A stretch of DNA of 32,084 nt from an uncultured Chromatium sp. Its GTDB lineage: Bacteria > Pseudomonadota > Gammaproteobacteria > Chromatiales > Chromatiaceae. Made by a program: the position numbers and the translations under genes. The notes under the pieces are model-generated. The model saw only the letters and a list, made by a program, of their open reading frames with translations. It did no database searches and was not told where the DNA came from. Shown here one piece after another: positions 1 to 9,331 of the stretch. Positions within the stretch are counted from its first letter, which is position 1. Every line of letters starts with the position of its first letter. The stretch lies in NCBI GenBank assembly GCA_903897335.1, contig CAIUAY010000236.1, forward strand, positions 1-32,084, given 5' to 3'.

Positions 1-2
1 CA

Positions 3-113
3 CCCACACCGCTTTTCGAGCAACTGTTGGAACGAATGCCGATGCCTCCATCCCCGGCACGTCGACGACCCCGGCCTCCGAAACCGATCTACCTTCTACC
101 CATTGCCGTGTAG
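3..113 (+). CDS. C-terminal end of an unidentified protein (partial, 5' end outside window)
   Basis: An open frame runs from the window edge to a TAG at 111-113. The last 36 residues read as a plausible protein tail: a short amphipathic stretch (PLFEQLLERM) followed by a Pro/Arg-rich basic tail ending LLPIAV. I do not recognise the family. A basic, proline-rich tail is seen at the end of some transposases, but that is only a guess. The frame is open because it is short, so it could also be chance. The next gene starts 190 bases downstream on the same strand. Confidence 0.35.
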   Translation, partial: PTPLFEQLLERMPMPPSPARRRPRPPKPIYLLPIAV

Positions 114-303
114 GGGGTGGCCGGAACGATGATCAAGGCCAGCAATCCATTTGGCGCGATTTGTCATTTTGGAAACAGCATTTCTTTATATGCACCAACG
201 TTCATCGCCATGCCCGGTGCTGCAACACGCTATTCTGTCTACCCAATCACCAAGGAGGATGCGAGCCCCGCGCCTTTCCGGCGAGGTTTCTCGCGCAAGA
301 CTG

Positions 304-1083
304 ATGAGCGACAGCGTCAACCTTGATCCCATCGGCATCATCCGTTCGCCCTATGCCGACAAGTTTGGCATTCCGCGTCAACCCGGTCTGGTGACGGCGG
401 CAGAGGCGCGTCTGGAACTGCTGCCGCCATTTGCCCGCGAAGAAGCCTTCAAGGGCATTGACGGCTTTTCGCATGTCTGGATCATCTTTGTGTTCCATGC
501 CGACTGTCTTGATGCCGGCTGGCGTCCAACGGTGCGCCCGCCGCGTCTGGGTGGACGCGAGACGGTCGGGGTCTTTGCCAGCCGTGCGCCTTATCGACCC
601 AATCCAATTGGTCTGTCGGCGGTCGAGCACCTGGGGCTGATCCGCGATCAACGCGGCCTAGCATTGAGATTGCGCGGGATCGATCTGCTGGATGGTACGC
701 CGGTACTCGACATCAAACCCTATGTGCCCTATGCCGATGCTATCGCAGATGCACGCGGTGGCTTTGCCACGCCGCCACAGATCACGCGGCTGCCTGTCGT
801 CTTCAGCGATGCAGCCCGCCGTGACATGGCTTTGGCAGACCCGCAGGGCGAGCGCAATCTGGCGTGCCTGATCGAGCAGATTTTGGCTCAGGACCCGCGA
901 CCGGGTTACATGGATCGTTACCCGGAACGGCGTGAATTCGGGATGCAGATCTATGATCTGAATGTGCGCTGGCGCATCGAGTCAGACGCGCTCAGGGTGA
1001 TGCGGGTTGAGCCGGTTTTGGCAGCCGCAGCGCCAGCGCGCCCAGGATCAGGGTTGCTCCCAGCAGAAACAGATGCAGATTGA
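304..1083 (+). CDS. trmO: tRNA (N6-threonylcarbamoyladenosine(37)-N6)-methyltransferase TrmO (TsaA/UPF0066 family)
   Basis: This cytoplasmic SAM-dependent enzyme methylates t6A37 in some ANN-decoding tRNAs. The 259-residue protein shows the family hallmarks: GIIRSPYADKFGIPRQPG near the N-terminus, then DGFSHVWIIFVFHAD, GVFASRAPYRPNPIGLS and LDGTPVLDIKPYVPYAD, which form the TsaA beta-barrel and SAM site. A C-terminal half with DPRPGYMDRYPERREFG matches the proteobacterial two-domain form. I chose the ATG at 304 because homology starts just after it (DPIGII); the open frame extends upstream to 151, but that part looks random. The gene stands alone on + and its last 92 bases overlap the end of the convergent membrane-protein gene. 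Confidence 0.93.
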   Translation: MSDSVNLDPIGIIRSPYADKFGIPRQPGLVTAAEARLELLPPFAREEAFKGIDGFSHVWIIFVFHADCLDAGWRPTVRPPRLGGRETVGVFASRAPYRPNPIGLSAVEHLGLIRDQRGLALRLRGIDLLDGTPVLDIKPYVPYADAIADARGGFATPPQITRLPVVFSDAARRDMALADPQGERNLACLIEQILAQDPRPGYMDRYPERREFGMQIYDLNVRWRIESDALRVMRVEPVLAAAAPARPGSGLLPAETDAD

Positions 1084-1960
1084 CGGCGCCGGCGAGCGCA
1101 AGCCTGGGATCGACACCCAGCGGTACCAGCGCGGCGACGGCGGCCAGTTCGTAGCTGCCCGCGCCCGCAATGCCGTGAAAGGGCAGGACGGTGGAGAGTT
1201 CGGCACCCATGACCCCGGCCAGCAACCGCCAGACATCACTGTGCAAGAAATCACTCAGCAGACTGGTGAAAGCGGCGAATTTGAGGCCCCAGATCAGCAC
1301 TGTCCAGATGTAGATCCGCAGGATTAGTCGCGGATGGCGCGGCGCGGACACCAGGACTCGGCAGATCACTGAGCGCAGCCTGCCATCGCCGTTCAAAATG
1401 GCCATCTGGCTCAGGCCACCAATCACCGGGATCAGTCCCAGCCCGGCAATCCAGAGCAAGGCCAGCAGCCACCAGAGCAGAGATGGCTGACTGAGATGGG
1501 CGATCAGTAGCGCGATCAGCACCAGACAGTGCAGATCAAACAGCCGTAGCCACAGTAGCGCGGCAGCCGACTCCAGCAGCCCCTGACCGAAATAGCGACG
1601 CATCAGCCAGGGAAAGACCAGCTCGCCGGTGCGCATCGGCAGCAGGTTGTTGGCGGTGTTATGGAGGATGGTTAGACGCAGCATCAACAGAAATCGACCG
1701 GCAAAGCGCGGACTGAAATAGTCACTGACCCGTACCGCCCGCAATGCATAACTGGATGCCGTCAGCAGCAGCAGCCAGGCGAGCAGCCAGGGCGAGAGAT
1801 CGCGCCAGGGCGCGAGCAGCGACCGCCAGCCAACCGTCCACTGGACAGCGACCAGCAGTGTTGCCAGCAGCAGCCCGCCAATGATCCAGTCGCGCAGACG
1901 TCCAAAACGCGGAACCAAGACGTCGCGTTCAGGTCGTAACTCAGAATGCTGACGATTCAT
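992..1960 (-). CDS. Polytopic inner-membrane protein, flippase-like (UPF0104 / lysylphosphatidylglycerol synthase TM-domain type)
   Basis: This 322-residue protein is almost entirely hydrophobic, with about eight predicted membrane segments starting near residue 27. It has the charged pattern of the UPF0104/COG0392 family, such as the conserved NLLPMRTGEL segment after the third helix. Relatives include the membrane half of MprF and AglD-type proteins, linked to lipid or polyprenyl-sugar translocation; substrate and direction are unknown here. The start ATG (1960) overlaps the stop of the upstream acyltransferase as ATGA, implying translational coupling. It is the last gene of the tamA-tamB-acyltransferase run, so a role in outer-envelope lipid handling is likely but inferred. 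Its 3' end overlaps trmO convergently. Confidence 0.8.
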   Translation of the reverse strand: MNRQHSELRPERDVLVPRFGRLRDWIIGGLLLATLLVAVQWTVGWRSLLAPWRDLSPWLLAWLLLLTASSYALRAVRVSDYFSPRFAGRFLLMLRLTILHNTANNLLPMRTGELVFPWLMRRYFGQGLLESAAALLWLRLFDLHCLVLIALLIAHLSQPSLLWWLLALLWIAGLGLIPVIGGLSQMAILNGDGRLRSVICRVLVSAPRHPRLILRIYIWTVLIWGLKFAAFTSLLSDFLHSDVWRLLAGVMGAELSTVLPFHGIAGAGSYELAAVAALVPLGVDPRLALAGAVNLHLFLLGATLILGALALRLPKPAQPASP

Positions 1961-2874
1961 TGGCGATGCCTGCGCTTTGGCGGATAGATCGGTGGCGCGT
2001 CGGGTGGACGGGTTTTGAAGCGACGATGCACCCAGAAATACTGTTCGGGCATGGTGTGAATGTGCGCCTCGATGACCTGATTCATCTGTGTCGTATCGCG
2101 CAGCGGATCGCCGCTCGGAAAATCGGCCAGCGGTGGATCGAAGCTCAGTTCCAACCCGCGACCCCAGGGTAGGAAGCGGGCAAAAGTCGGGATGACCACG
2201 GCATCGGTCATCGCGGCAAAACGTCCGAGCATGGGTACGGTCGCGGCGGCAATGCCACAGAATGGAACGAAGATGCCACGGCGTCCGGCATCCTGATCGG
2301 GCAGATAGAAAAAGGGCGTGCCGCGTTTGATCTCGCGGATCAGTCCGCGCAGATCGTCCTGACGTTCGATGGAGACGCTGCCGTATTGACGGCGTGCGCG
2401 GCAGATCTGATGGTCAACGACTGGATTGCGAATCCGCTGGTACATATAGACGCCCGAATGCACCAGCGCGGTGAACGCGGCACCGCCGAGTTCGAGTCCG
2501 ACAAAATGCGGTACCAGCACGATGACTGGACGACCTTCAGCGAGATAACCGTCGATGATATCGCGATGGCGAATTTGCACCAGACGCGCCAACCGTGTCC
2601 GTGAAACACCCCAGCCGACGCCCTGAGTCAGCGCCGCAACCCCCAGCCAGCCAAAATGACGACGCAACAGTCGTGCGCGGGCGGCGTCACTCAGATGCGA
2701 CAGACAGATCTCCAGATTGCGCCGTGCCACCATCCGGTGGGAGGCGTCCAGCAGATACGCCAGCCGACCCAGCAGGCTGCCGAATGCCCAGAGAACGGGG
2801 AACGGCAGGCGTCCCAGACCATAGATCAGCGCCACGCCAATCCAGCTTGCCCAGTGGCGCGGATGCCAGAGCAC
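1957..2874 (-). CDS. Lysophospholipid acyltransferase family protein (LpxL/HtrB-type lipid A acyltransferase-like)
   Basis: This is a predicted inner-membrane acyltransferase of the LpxL/LpxM superfamily, which acylates lipid A or related lipids from acyl-ACP. The HX4E catalytic motif is visible as HFVGLE, followed downstream by PDQDAGRRGIFVPFCG, which is diagnostic of the family, and an N-terminal hydrophobic anchor. I set the start at GTG 2874. The open frame continues upstream to 3060, but that part lies inside tamB antiparallel-free coding sequence in another frame and carries no homology. GTG 2874 comes 4 bases after the tamB stop and gives 305 residues, the normal family length. The exact acceptor (lipid A, ornithine lipid or another lipid) cannot be told from sequence. 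Confidence 0.85.
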   Translation of the reverse strand: MLWHPRHWASWIGVALIYGLGRLPFPVLWAFGSLLGRLAYLLDASHRMVARRNLEICLSHLSDAARARLLRRHFGWLGVAALTQGVGWGVSRTRLARLVQIRHRDIIDGYLAEGRPVIVLVPHFVGLELGGAAFTALVHSGVYMYQRIRNPVVDHQICRARRQYGSVSIERQDDLRGLIREIKRGTPFFYLPDQDAGRRGIFVPFCGIAAATVPMLGRFAAMTDAVVIPTFARFLPWGRGLELSFDPPLADFPSGDPLRDTTQMNQVIEAHIHTMPEQYFWVHRRFKTRPPDAPPIYPPKRRHRQ

Positions 2875-2878
2875 GGGT

Positions 2879-5800
2879 TCAGTTCTCGAATTTAAAGTAG
2901 ATATCGCCACCCTGTTGCTCGCCGGTTTCGGTTTGAAGTTCGATATGACGGGAGAGTTCATAGCGCAGTTTAACGGCATTGCCGGTACTGCCCAGCCCGG
3001 TTTCATATTCCAGGTAGGTCTTCGGTGCGATATAGGTGCCCACTGCCAGTCCAGTCGCATTCGCCTGACTAGAACCCGTTGGAGGGATGCCGGTCATCAG
3101 ATATTTGGTGATCTCGGCCTGGGTCAGGTTGGGATCGGATTCGGAAAAAAAGGCGAGTTTGGGACGGCGTAGCGTCCCCAGTACCCGTACCCCGGCGCTG
3201 GTTGAACTGCCCTCGCGTTCGGCCTGAAGCAGCAGGCCAGGATTACCAACCGGCGTTTTAGCGAACACCAGACGCCCCTGGGTGATGGTCAGGGGCGCAC
3301 CCAGTTCGGCGACAACCCCGAAACCGCCCGAAAAACGGTACTGGCCATCGCGGATCTGGAGCTGGCCATCGCCCAGTAGTTCCTTTCCCGGCGCCTGCGT
3401 CACCGCCAGATTGCCCGCCAGCCGACCCGTCACGCCGAAGGCATCGAGACTGACCTCATCACCAAGCAGCAAACGCAGATCCAGCGCCACCGGATAGATG
3501 GGTCGCGGCTGGCCTGATGCCGAACCAGCGGTCTGCACGATCACATCTGGCGAGGGCGAGACCGTCCCGGCGGGAATTTTGCGTGGGCGGATCCGTGCTT
3601 CGGGGACGCGAATCTCGCCACGCACGACGGCACCCTGAGCCGTCGCTTCCAGTGCGATGCGCGGCGAGACGATGGCGAAATATTCTTTGGTATTGGCAAC
3701 CTTGAGCCGCTCGCCGGAGATCTGGACGCGGGCGCTGAAACCATCCGCGCTGATCCGGCTGTCGCCGGAAACATCCAGCCGACCGCCGCCGATGCTGGCC
3801 GTTCCAATCAGTTCCAGACGTTCAGGCGTTGACGCATGTGCCGTCAGATTGAAGTTCTGCACAGTCATTGCGATCAGCGGCACCTTTAGATTGACATTCC
3901 TGATTCCAACCTGCCCACTGACGCCCGGTTTTGCCAGCGTTCCGCCGAGCGTGACATCCGCATCCAGACGGCCGGTCAGTCTACTGAGATCTGGCACCAG
4001 ATGAGCAAACCGCGCCAATCCGGGAATTTCGGCCTGAATGCGCCCAGTCAAAGGCTGGCCGGGACGCGCCGGAGCGTCCAGACGCCAGCCAGGTAGGCTC
4101 AGGCTGGCCGAGATCCGACCCAGATCATGCAGCGGCAGACTCAGCGCGGCGGACAGTGCGCGGCCGTTCGCATCCAGCGTGAGCCGGGTCTGCGATAGAT
4201 CGATGATTTCCGGTTGTCCTCTATCGGGTCGGATCAGCAAACGCCCTTTCGGAATTGCGGCGGTTGCCGTGCCGCTCAACACGGCCTGTTTTCCTTGAAA
4301 ACGCGCCGTGATCTGCGCCGCGCCCTCGGCGCTCAGGCGCTTTGGAAACCATCCGGACAGCAGACTGAAATCAAGTTTGTCCAGATCGGCGCTGGCGTTC
4401 CAGTCTCCGGGCGCGGTCTGCTCGAATGACAGACAACCGCCTGCACCCTGAGCATGACGGATGCAGACAGGTCCCACGGCAATCCTGGGCTGTGCCAGAT
4501 TGAGCAGCAGCGGACGTTGCAGACGCCAGACGCCAGACTGTGCCGTTTCCAGATCCAGTGTCGTAACCCGTCCCTGATAGTGACCATCCGTCGCCAGTTG
4601 TCCGGTCGCCGCGAGTTTGACCGCCAGCGGTTCGCCGGTCAGCGTCGCCGTGAGCCGATGCTCCGGCATGGTGCCATCGCCGCGCACGGTCAGCGCCGTC
4701 CAGCGCATCTCGCCTGTAGCAAGGTTTTTGCCGTCGAGTTGAATGGCGAAACGCCCCGGCATGGCCAGATCGACATCAGCCGTGCCGGATAGACGCTCGA
4801 TCCACTGCCCGGCCACCGCCGCATCCCGGGCATCGAGTTTCAGGTTAATTCGGGGAGTCTTGCGCGATCCCTGTAGCGTGCCGCTGGCCGTCAAGCGCCC
4901 TTTCGCCTGTGGCAGCAGGGTTGCCAGATCTGGCGAGTCCAGCGCGAAGGCTAAATCCAGCGCGTCATTGATCACGCCATCGACACGCGCTCTGCTGGAG
5001 CCAGACTCAGCCCGTAAACCGGTGAGGCGGAGCGTCTGGCCAGTCATGACCAGCGCACCAGCGGCGGCAACCGGATTATTCCGCAAGGTTCCGGTGAGCT
5101 TCTCGATGACAGCGGTCAGGGTTAGTCCGTCCGCGCCCAGCGTGCCCTGGCTGTTGAGCTGACCGGCAAGACGACCCGGCCACTCCGGTGCAATGACCCC
5201 AGGATTGATATCAGTCAGCGTGAGATGGGCATCCCAGGCCAGGCGCGGAGTAAGCTTGACTTTCGCCTGTGCGTCGAGCTGGCCATCCAGCGCGTCCAGA
5301 TGCAGCGCTGTCACCTCAGCCTGACGCTGTCCAGCGGTCTCGGTCAGCCTGCCGTTCAGAGTCAGTGAAACCGGCGACAGCAACGCATCGGGGATAGCGG
5401 CAAGCAACCGATAATCCAGCGCCGCCGGACGACCCGATAGCGCCAGCTCTAGCGTCAGATGTCCGAGATCAGGGCGATCAGGGACAGCCGCAGCAATGTT
5501 GCCGGTGAACGTCAGATCATCCCGCGTCCCGTGCGTAGCGAGGCTGGCGCTGGCGTCGAGTTCCGGCAGATCGGATCGAAATGCCGGAAGATCAACCCGG
5601 CTGAGTTCAACCTGACCATCCCAGCGCGGTTGTTGCAGAATATCCTGAAGCTGCGCACTGAGTGTTCCTTCGACCGCGCCGGCGAGCTGAACGGCGACCG
5701 TCAGGCGTTGCAGATCGCCGCTGAACTGAGCCGCGCCAGACATCTGAGCGGCAGGCAACGTGGTCAGCCGCCAGTCGAGCGTCAGATTGAGTGGATAGTC

Positions 5801-6487
5801 GTCGGTCAGATTGACCTGACCCTGCGCCGAAGCCGTCAGACTGGGGTTTGGCAGTTGTGCGGTTAGGCGCTTCAGTCTGAGTTCGCTGCCCAGTAGGGTG
5901 GCCGACAGGCTGGCGGTGTCCAGCACAAAGACCGGTTCGCGTGTCTCAGTCTGAAGGATGCGCAGATGTTCCAGAACCGCCTCGCCAAGTTCGAGCGACA
6001 ACGGCAGATGGATCGCCGGAAGCGTCAGTGGCGAGGACTCTGCCGAACCGGGCGGCAGCACCAGATCCAGATCGCGCAGCGCGAGCCGCTGGATGGCCAG
6101 AACGCCAGACAGTAGTTGTGCGGGCGACCAGTCGAGATCGCATTCACCCAGACTGAGCGCCAGCCCGGACGGCAGATGCAACCGCAACCCACGCAGATGC
6201 AACGTGCCCAGAATTCGCCCATCAATCTGGTCAATGCTGACCATTCCAGGCAGGAGATCTTCAGCCAGCGTCACGGCAGTGCGCAGACCCTGCTGTGTCC
6301 CCAGCATCAGCGCCAGCAGTAGCAACGGCAACAGCAAGAACTGGAACACCAGCCCCGGCAGACCGAGCCACAGCCGCCGACGGCGCGGCAGAACGGTCGC
6401 GGATGCCGCCGTTTCCTGAACGGATGGCGCTGTCGCGGCAGGATCATCCGGCGGCGCATCCCCCGCTGTCGTGCTGACCGGGGTCAC
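2879..6487 (-). CDS. tamB: Translocation and assembly module protein TamB (DUF490/AsmA-like)
   Basis: TamB is an inner-membrane-anchored periplasmic bridge protein that pairs with outer-membrane TamA. The family serves outer-membrane protein insertion and, as bridge-like lipid-transfer proteins, phospholipid transport. The 1202-residue length is typical. One N-terminal membrane segment lies at about residues 39-64 after an Arg cluster. A long region of amphipathic beta repeats follows, and the C-terminal DUF490 domain covers roughly the last 350 residues, ending with the usual aromatic-rich FKFEN. The start is GTG 6487, which overlaps the tamA stop as GTGA; no other good start lies before the membrane segment. 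It continues into the acyltransferase gene after 4 bases. Confidence 0.93.
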   Translation of the reverse strand: MTPVSTTAGDAPPDDPAATAPSVQETAASATVLPRRRRLWLGLPGLVFQFLLLPLLLLALMLGTQQGLRTAVTLAEDLLPGMVSIDQIDGRILGTLHLRGLRLHLPSGLALSLGECDLDWSPAQLLSGVLAIQRLALRDLDLVLPPGSAESSPLTLPAIHLPLSLELGEAVLEHLRILQTETREPVFVLDTASLSATLLGSELRLKRLTAQLPNPSLTASAQGQVNLTDDYPLNLTLDWRLTTLPAAQMSGAAQFSGDLQRLTVAVQLAGAVEGTLSAQLQDILQQPRWDGQVELSRVDLPAFRSDLPELDASASLATHGTRDDLTFTGNIAAAVPDRPDLGHLTLELALSGRPAALDYRLLAAIPDALLSPVSLTLNGRLTETAGQRQAEVTALHLDALDGQLDAQAKVKLTPRLAWDAHLTLTDINPGVIAPEWPGRLAGQLNSQGTLGADGLTLTAVIEKLTGTLRNNPVAAAGALVMTGQTLRLTGLRAESGSSRARVDGVINDALDLAFALDSPDLATLLPQAKGRLTASGTLQGSRKTPRINLKLDARDAAVAGQWIERLSGTADVDLAMPGRFAIQLDGKNLATGEMRWTALTVRGDGTMPEHRLTATLTGEPLAVKLAATGQLATDGHYQGRVTTLDLETAQSGVWRLQRPLLLNLAQPRIAVGPVCIRHAQGAGGCLSFEQTAPGDWNASADLDKLDFSLLSGWFPKRLSAEGAAQITARFQGKQAVLSGTATAAIPKGRLLIRPDRGQPEIIDLSQTRLTLDANGRALSAALSLPLHDLGRISASLSLPGWRLDAPARPGQPLTGRIQAEIPGLARFAHLVPDLSRLTGRLDADVTLGGTLAKPGVSGQVGIRNVNLKVPLIAMTVQNFNLTAHASTPERLELIGTASIGGGRLDVSGDSRISADGFSARVQISGERLKVANTKEYFAIVSPRIALEATAQGAVVRGEIRVPEARIRPRKIPAGTVSPSPDVIVQTAGSASGQPRPIYPVALDLRLLLGDEVSLDAFGVTGRLAGNLAVTQAPGKELLGDGQLQIRDGQYRFSGGFGVVAELGAPLTITQGRLVFAKTPVGNPGLLLQAEREGSSTSAGVRVLGTLRRPKLAFFSESDPNLTQAEITKYLMTGIPPTGSSQANATGLAVGTYIAPKTYLEYETGLGSTGNAVKLRYELSRHIELQTETGEQQGGDIYFKFEN

Positions 6488-8262
6488 AGATCCGGTCCGA
6501 TCACGAGATGCAACCGCACGGGCGGCAGACCGCTGCTGTCCTGTTCCTGATCCTTGGTCAGCGCGAAGGCCAGATCACAACGCACCTGACCGATGGGCGA
6601 GGCCCAGCGCAAACCAAAGCCGACACTCTGCTGGATGCCCTGCGCATCATCCAGGTCAAAGGCATTGCCAAAATCGCTAAAGACCGCGACGCTCCAGGGG
6701 CCTGCGATCTGACGTTCCAGTTCCAGACTGCCGACGGCGAGATAACGCCCGCCAATGGTCACACCGTTCGGATCTTGTGGGCCGAGCGTTCCGTATCCCC
6801 AGCCACGGATTGACTGATCGCCACCGGCATAGAAACGGCGGCTGACCGGCAGATCCCCGGCGCTTCCGGCCAGGGTCGCGCCCAGATCGGCGCGGGTGAT
6901 GAAGCGGTAACGCTCGGCAAAGCGCCTGATCCATTTGAACTGGAACTGACCACTGAGATAGGACGTCGGCGACACCAGCCCTGCGACCGCGCCCAGCAGG
7001 GTGTATTTAATGCGATAGCCGCGACTGGTGTTGATCGGATCGTCAGAGACGGTCTTTGACCAGGAAACGTTGGGCACCAGTTCGCTGGTCGCGCCGATTG
7101 AGTTGATGCCGTCATCCAGGTCTTCATAACGATAATCCAGACCGAGATTGCGTCGCCAGCCATCTGGCGTCAGCGTGGAATGCGCAATCTGTAACGTGTG
7201 CTGCCAGCCTTTGCTGGTCGCTGTATCTGAATAGACCGACTGCGGCTTGATAATGAGATAGTCGCGGGTGGGATCGTGCAGCGGAATCCGGTAATCCAGC
7301 GCCAGACTCGACAGCGCCGGGGACAGGCTGAGTTCAGTGCGCAGCCGGTGTCCCCAACGGTTGAGATAGCGACGCTGCCAGTCCATGCTCAGGCGCGGCC
7401 CGACATCAGTCGCAAAGCCCACGCCAATGCGGTACTTGTTCGGCATGTTACGAGTGGCAATGACGTCGACCGGCACCTCATGGTCGGCACTCGCCTGATC
7501 CAGGCGCGGGACAATCTCGACCGCGCTGTAATACTCGCTACCGAGCAGCCGCCCTTGTAGACCCAGCAGCAGATCCGGGTCATAGACGACGCCGGGCTTG
7601 AAGTCGACATAACGCCGCAGCAGCGTCTCGTCGAGCAAATCCTGACTAAAACTAACCTGGCCGATGCGGTATTGCGGCCCGGTATCCAGATGGAACTGAA
7701 TCCGGGCGTTATTGGCAACCGGATCGACCAGCACCTGATGCTGCACCAGCCGTGCATCCAGATAGCCTTGAGCGGATGCCGTATCGCGGAGTTCGGATTT
7801 TGCCTTTTCGTAGGCGGAATGCAGCAGAACATCGCCGACCTGCATCGGAAATGCGCGGGGAAAGGCGGAATTGTCAGCACCGGCACCGACTATCTGATAG
7901 TCCACCACGCCAATCTTGACCGGTTCGCCGGGGGTGACGCGATAGGTCGCCCGCCAGGGCGAAGTTGCGTCATCGGGTTCCTCAAGCTGATCGGCAATGC
8001 TGACCTGATAGAAGCCGAAGGGTGCCAGTGCTTCCCGGATTTGCTCCGGTGCCAGACGGTGCAGGAGCGCCAGACGTTCTGTTGTCAGGCTCTCATCGTT
8101 GCGTTCCTGATGGATGTCCAGCAGACCCAGAACATTCGACAGTAACGCACCATCCAGACCCTCGATCCGCACGTCGAGCCTGAGCGCCATGGCCAGCCGT
8201 GGCGACAGCAGAATGCCAATCAGCAGCAGGCCGGGCAGCAGCGATTCATGCCGACATCGCAT
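6484..8262 (-). CDS. tamA: Autotransporter assembly complex outer-membrane protein TamA (Omp85/BamA family)
   Basis: This is the outer-membrane Omp85 partner of TamB. A signal peptide covers roughly residues 1-26 with a likely cleavage after AMA. About three POTRA repeats follow (to about residue 265), then a 16-strand beta-barrel. The loop-6 signature is present as YAGGDQSIRGWGYG, matching the conserved (V/I)RG(F/Y) motif. The end reads LHLVIGPDL. I prefer the ATG at 8262; a GTG one codon upstream (8265) is equally in frame. Either start lies only 4-7 bases after the glk stop. tamB follows with a 4-base overlap, so the two partners are co-translated, as in most proteobacteria. Confidence 0.93.
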   Translation of the reverse strand: MRCRHESLLPGLLLIGILLSPRLAMALRLDVRIEGLDGALLSNVLGLLDIHQERNDESLTTERLALLHRLAPEQIREALAPFGFYQVSIADQLEEPDDATSPWRATYRVTPGEPVKIGVVDYQIVGAGADNSAFPRAFPMQVGDVLLHSAYEKAKSELRDTASAQGYLDARLVQHQVLVDPVANNARIQFHLDTGPQYRIGQVSFSQDLLDETLLRRYVDFKPGVVYDPDLLLGLQGRLLGSEYYSAVEIVPRLDQASADHEVPVDVIATRNMPNKYRIGVGFATDVGPRLSMDWQRRYLNRWGHRLRTELSLSPALSSLALDYRIPLHDPTRDYLIIKPQSVYSDTATSKGWQHTLQIAHSTLTPDGWRRNLGLDYRYEDLDDGINSIGATSELVPNVSWSKTVSDDPINTSRGYRIKYTLLGAVAGLVSPTSYLSGQFQFKWIRRFAERYRFITRADLGATLAGSAGDLPVSRRFYAGGDQSIRGWGYGTLGPQDPNGVTIGGRYLAVGSLELERQIAGPWSVAVFSDFGNAFDLDDAQGIQQSVGFGLRWASPIGQVRCDLAFALTKDQEQDSSGLPPVRLHLVIGPDL

Positions 8263-8269
8263 CACTCAT

Positions 8270-9259
8270 TCATTGCAGGGCGACAAAACGCGCTGCTCCA
8301 AGCAAGGGCGTCTGGGGCTGAAGGATGACCTGCACCGACATCTGGCGCAGCAGTGGCGTCATCCGGCCTTTATCGAAAAATCCGTCCAGAAACAGGCCAT
8401 GCTGCATGGCCGCAAGATTTTTCAGGGCAATGCCGCCGCCCAGAAACACGCCACCGACGGCCATGTGTTTCAAAGCCATGTTGCCCGCTTCGCGCCCATA
8501 AAGACGCAGAAAGCACTGCATGGTCTCGATGCAGATCGGGCAGCGTTGATCAGCTGCCGCCTGTGCAATGGCGGCAGCGGCATCGCCACCATCCTCAATA
8601 GCCTTTTTCAGCCAGACCGGCGTGACGCTGCAACGGTGGATCAACAGGAACTCATAGAGATTGACAATTCCCATCCCTGACACGACGCGCTCCCAACTCA
8701 CCCGTCCGAAGCGGGTTTGCAAGTGCTTCAGTAGCGCGAATTCAAGCTCGTCGGTCGGTGCAAAATCGGCATGACCGCCCTCGGTCGCAAAGGGATGATG
8801 CCGCAAACCATCCCAGTACAGTCCGGCCTGTCCCAGCCCCGTACCAGCAGCCACCACGCAGGCATTGCCAATGCCCGCTCCTGCTCCGGGATGCAGGACT
8901 GCCAGATCATCCGGTTTAAGAGCCGCCAGTCCCCAGGCCACCGCTTCCAGATCGTTGAGCAGATAAACCCCAGAAAAACCAAAAGATGTTTCCAGGTTAT
9001 CGGCATTCATCACCCAAGGCAGATTGGTAATCTCGCAAGATCGCTCCTGAATCGGGCCGGCCACCGCGAACGACGCAAAATGACAGCTCGCCCCGGTATC
9101 TTCGCAATAGCGATGCAGGAGCTGTTCGAGTGAATCGAATGCCGAGTTTGAGTAATACCGAAACGCCGTGATTGTTACGGTCTCACCATCGGTCTGGGCG
9201 ATGCCCAGCGCTGTTTTTGTCCCGCCAATATCACCGACCAGTAAGCGCATCATGTTCAT
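8270..9259 (-). CDS. glk: Glucokinase (Glk, PF02685 type)
   Basis: This cytoplasmic enzyme phosphorylates glucose with ATP to glucose-6-phosphate. At 329 residues it has the normal length. Visible motifs are the phosphate-binding GDIGGTKTALG (residues 9-19), LLNDLEA with the catalytic Asp near residue 103, the adenosine loop AAGTGLGQAG (137-146), and the sugar-contact EGGHADFAP. Three in-frame ATGs sit together at 9259, 9253 and 9250; no ribosome binding site decides between them, so I kept the first. The gene is 72 bases after the IMPase gene and 4-7 bases before tamA, placing sugar phosphorylation in the same transcript as envelope assembly. Confidence 0.93.
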   Translation of the reverse strand: MNMMRLLVGDIGGTKTALGIAQTDGETVTITAFRYYSNSAFDSLEQLLHRYCEDTGASCHFASFAVAGPIQERSCEITNLPWVMNADNLETSFGFSGVYLLNDLEAVAWGLAALKPDDLAVLHPGAGAGIGNACVVAAGTGLGQAGLYWDGLRHHPFATEGGHADFAPTDELEFALLKHLQTRFGRVSWERVVSGMGIVNLYEFLLIHRCSVTPVWLKKAIEDGGDAAAAIAQAAADQRCPICIETMQCFLRLYGREAGNMALKHMAVGGVFLGGGIALKNLAAMQHGLFLDGFFDKGRMTPLLRQMSVQVILQPQTPLLGAARFVALQ

Positions 9260-9331
9260 CCATTCAGCAGAGGATCGGGCGCGGCTGATGCCCCGGCGAC
9301 CATAGAGACAAGAATCATAGCAAGATGTCGT

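Noticed and set aside
161-192. Possible promoter for trmO: TTGTCA followed by TATATG
   Set aside because: The spacing is 20 bases for the better -10, and the 17-18 base alternatives match poorly; not enough to annotate.
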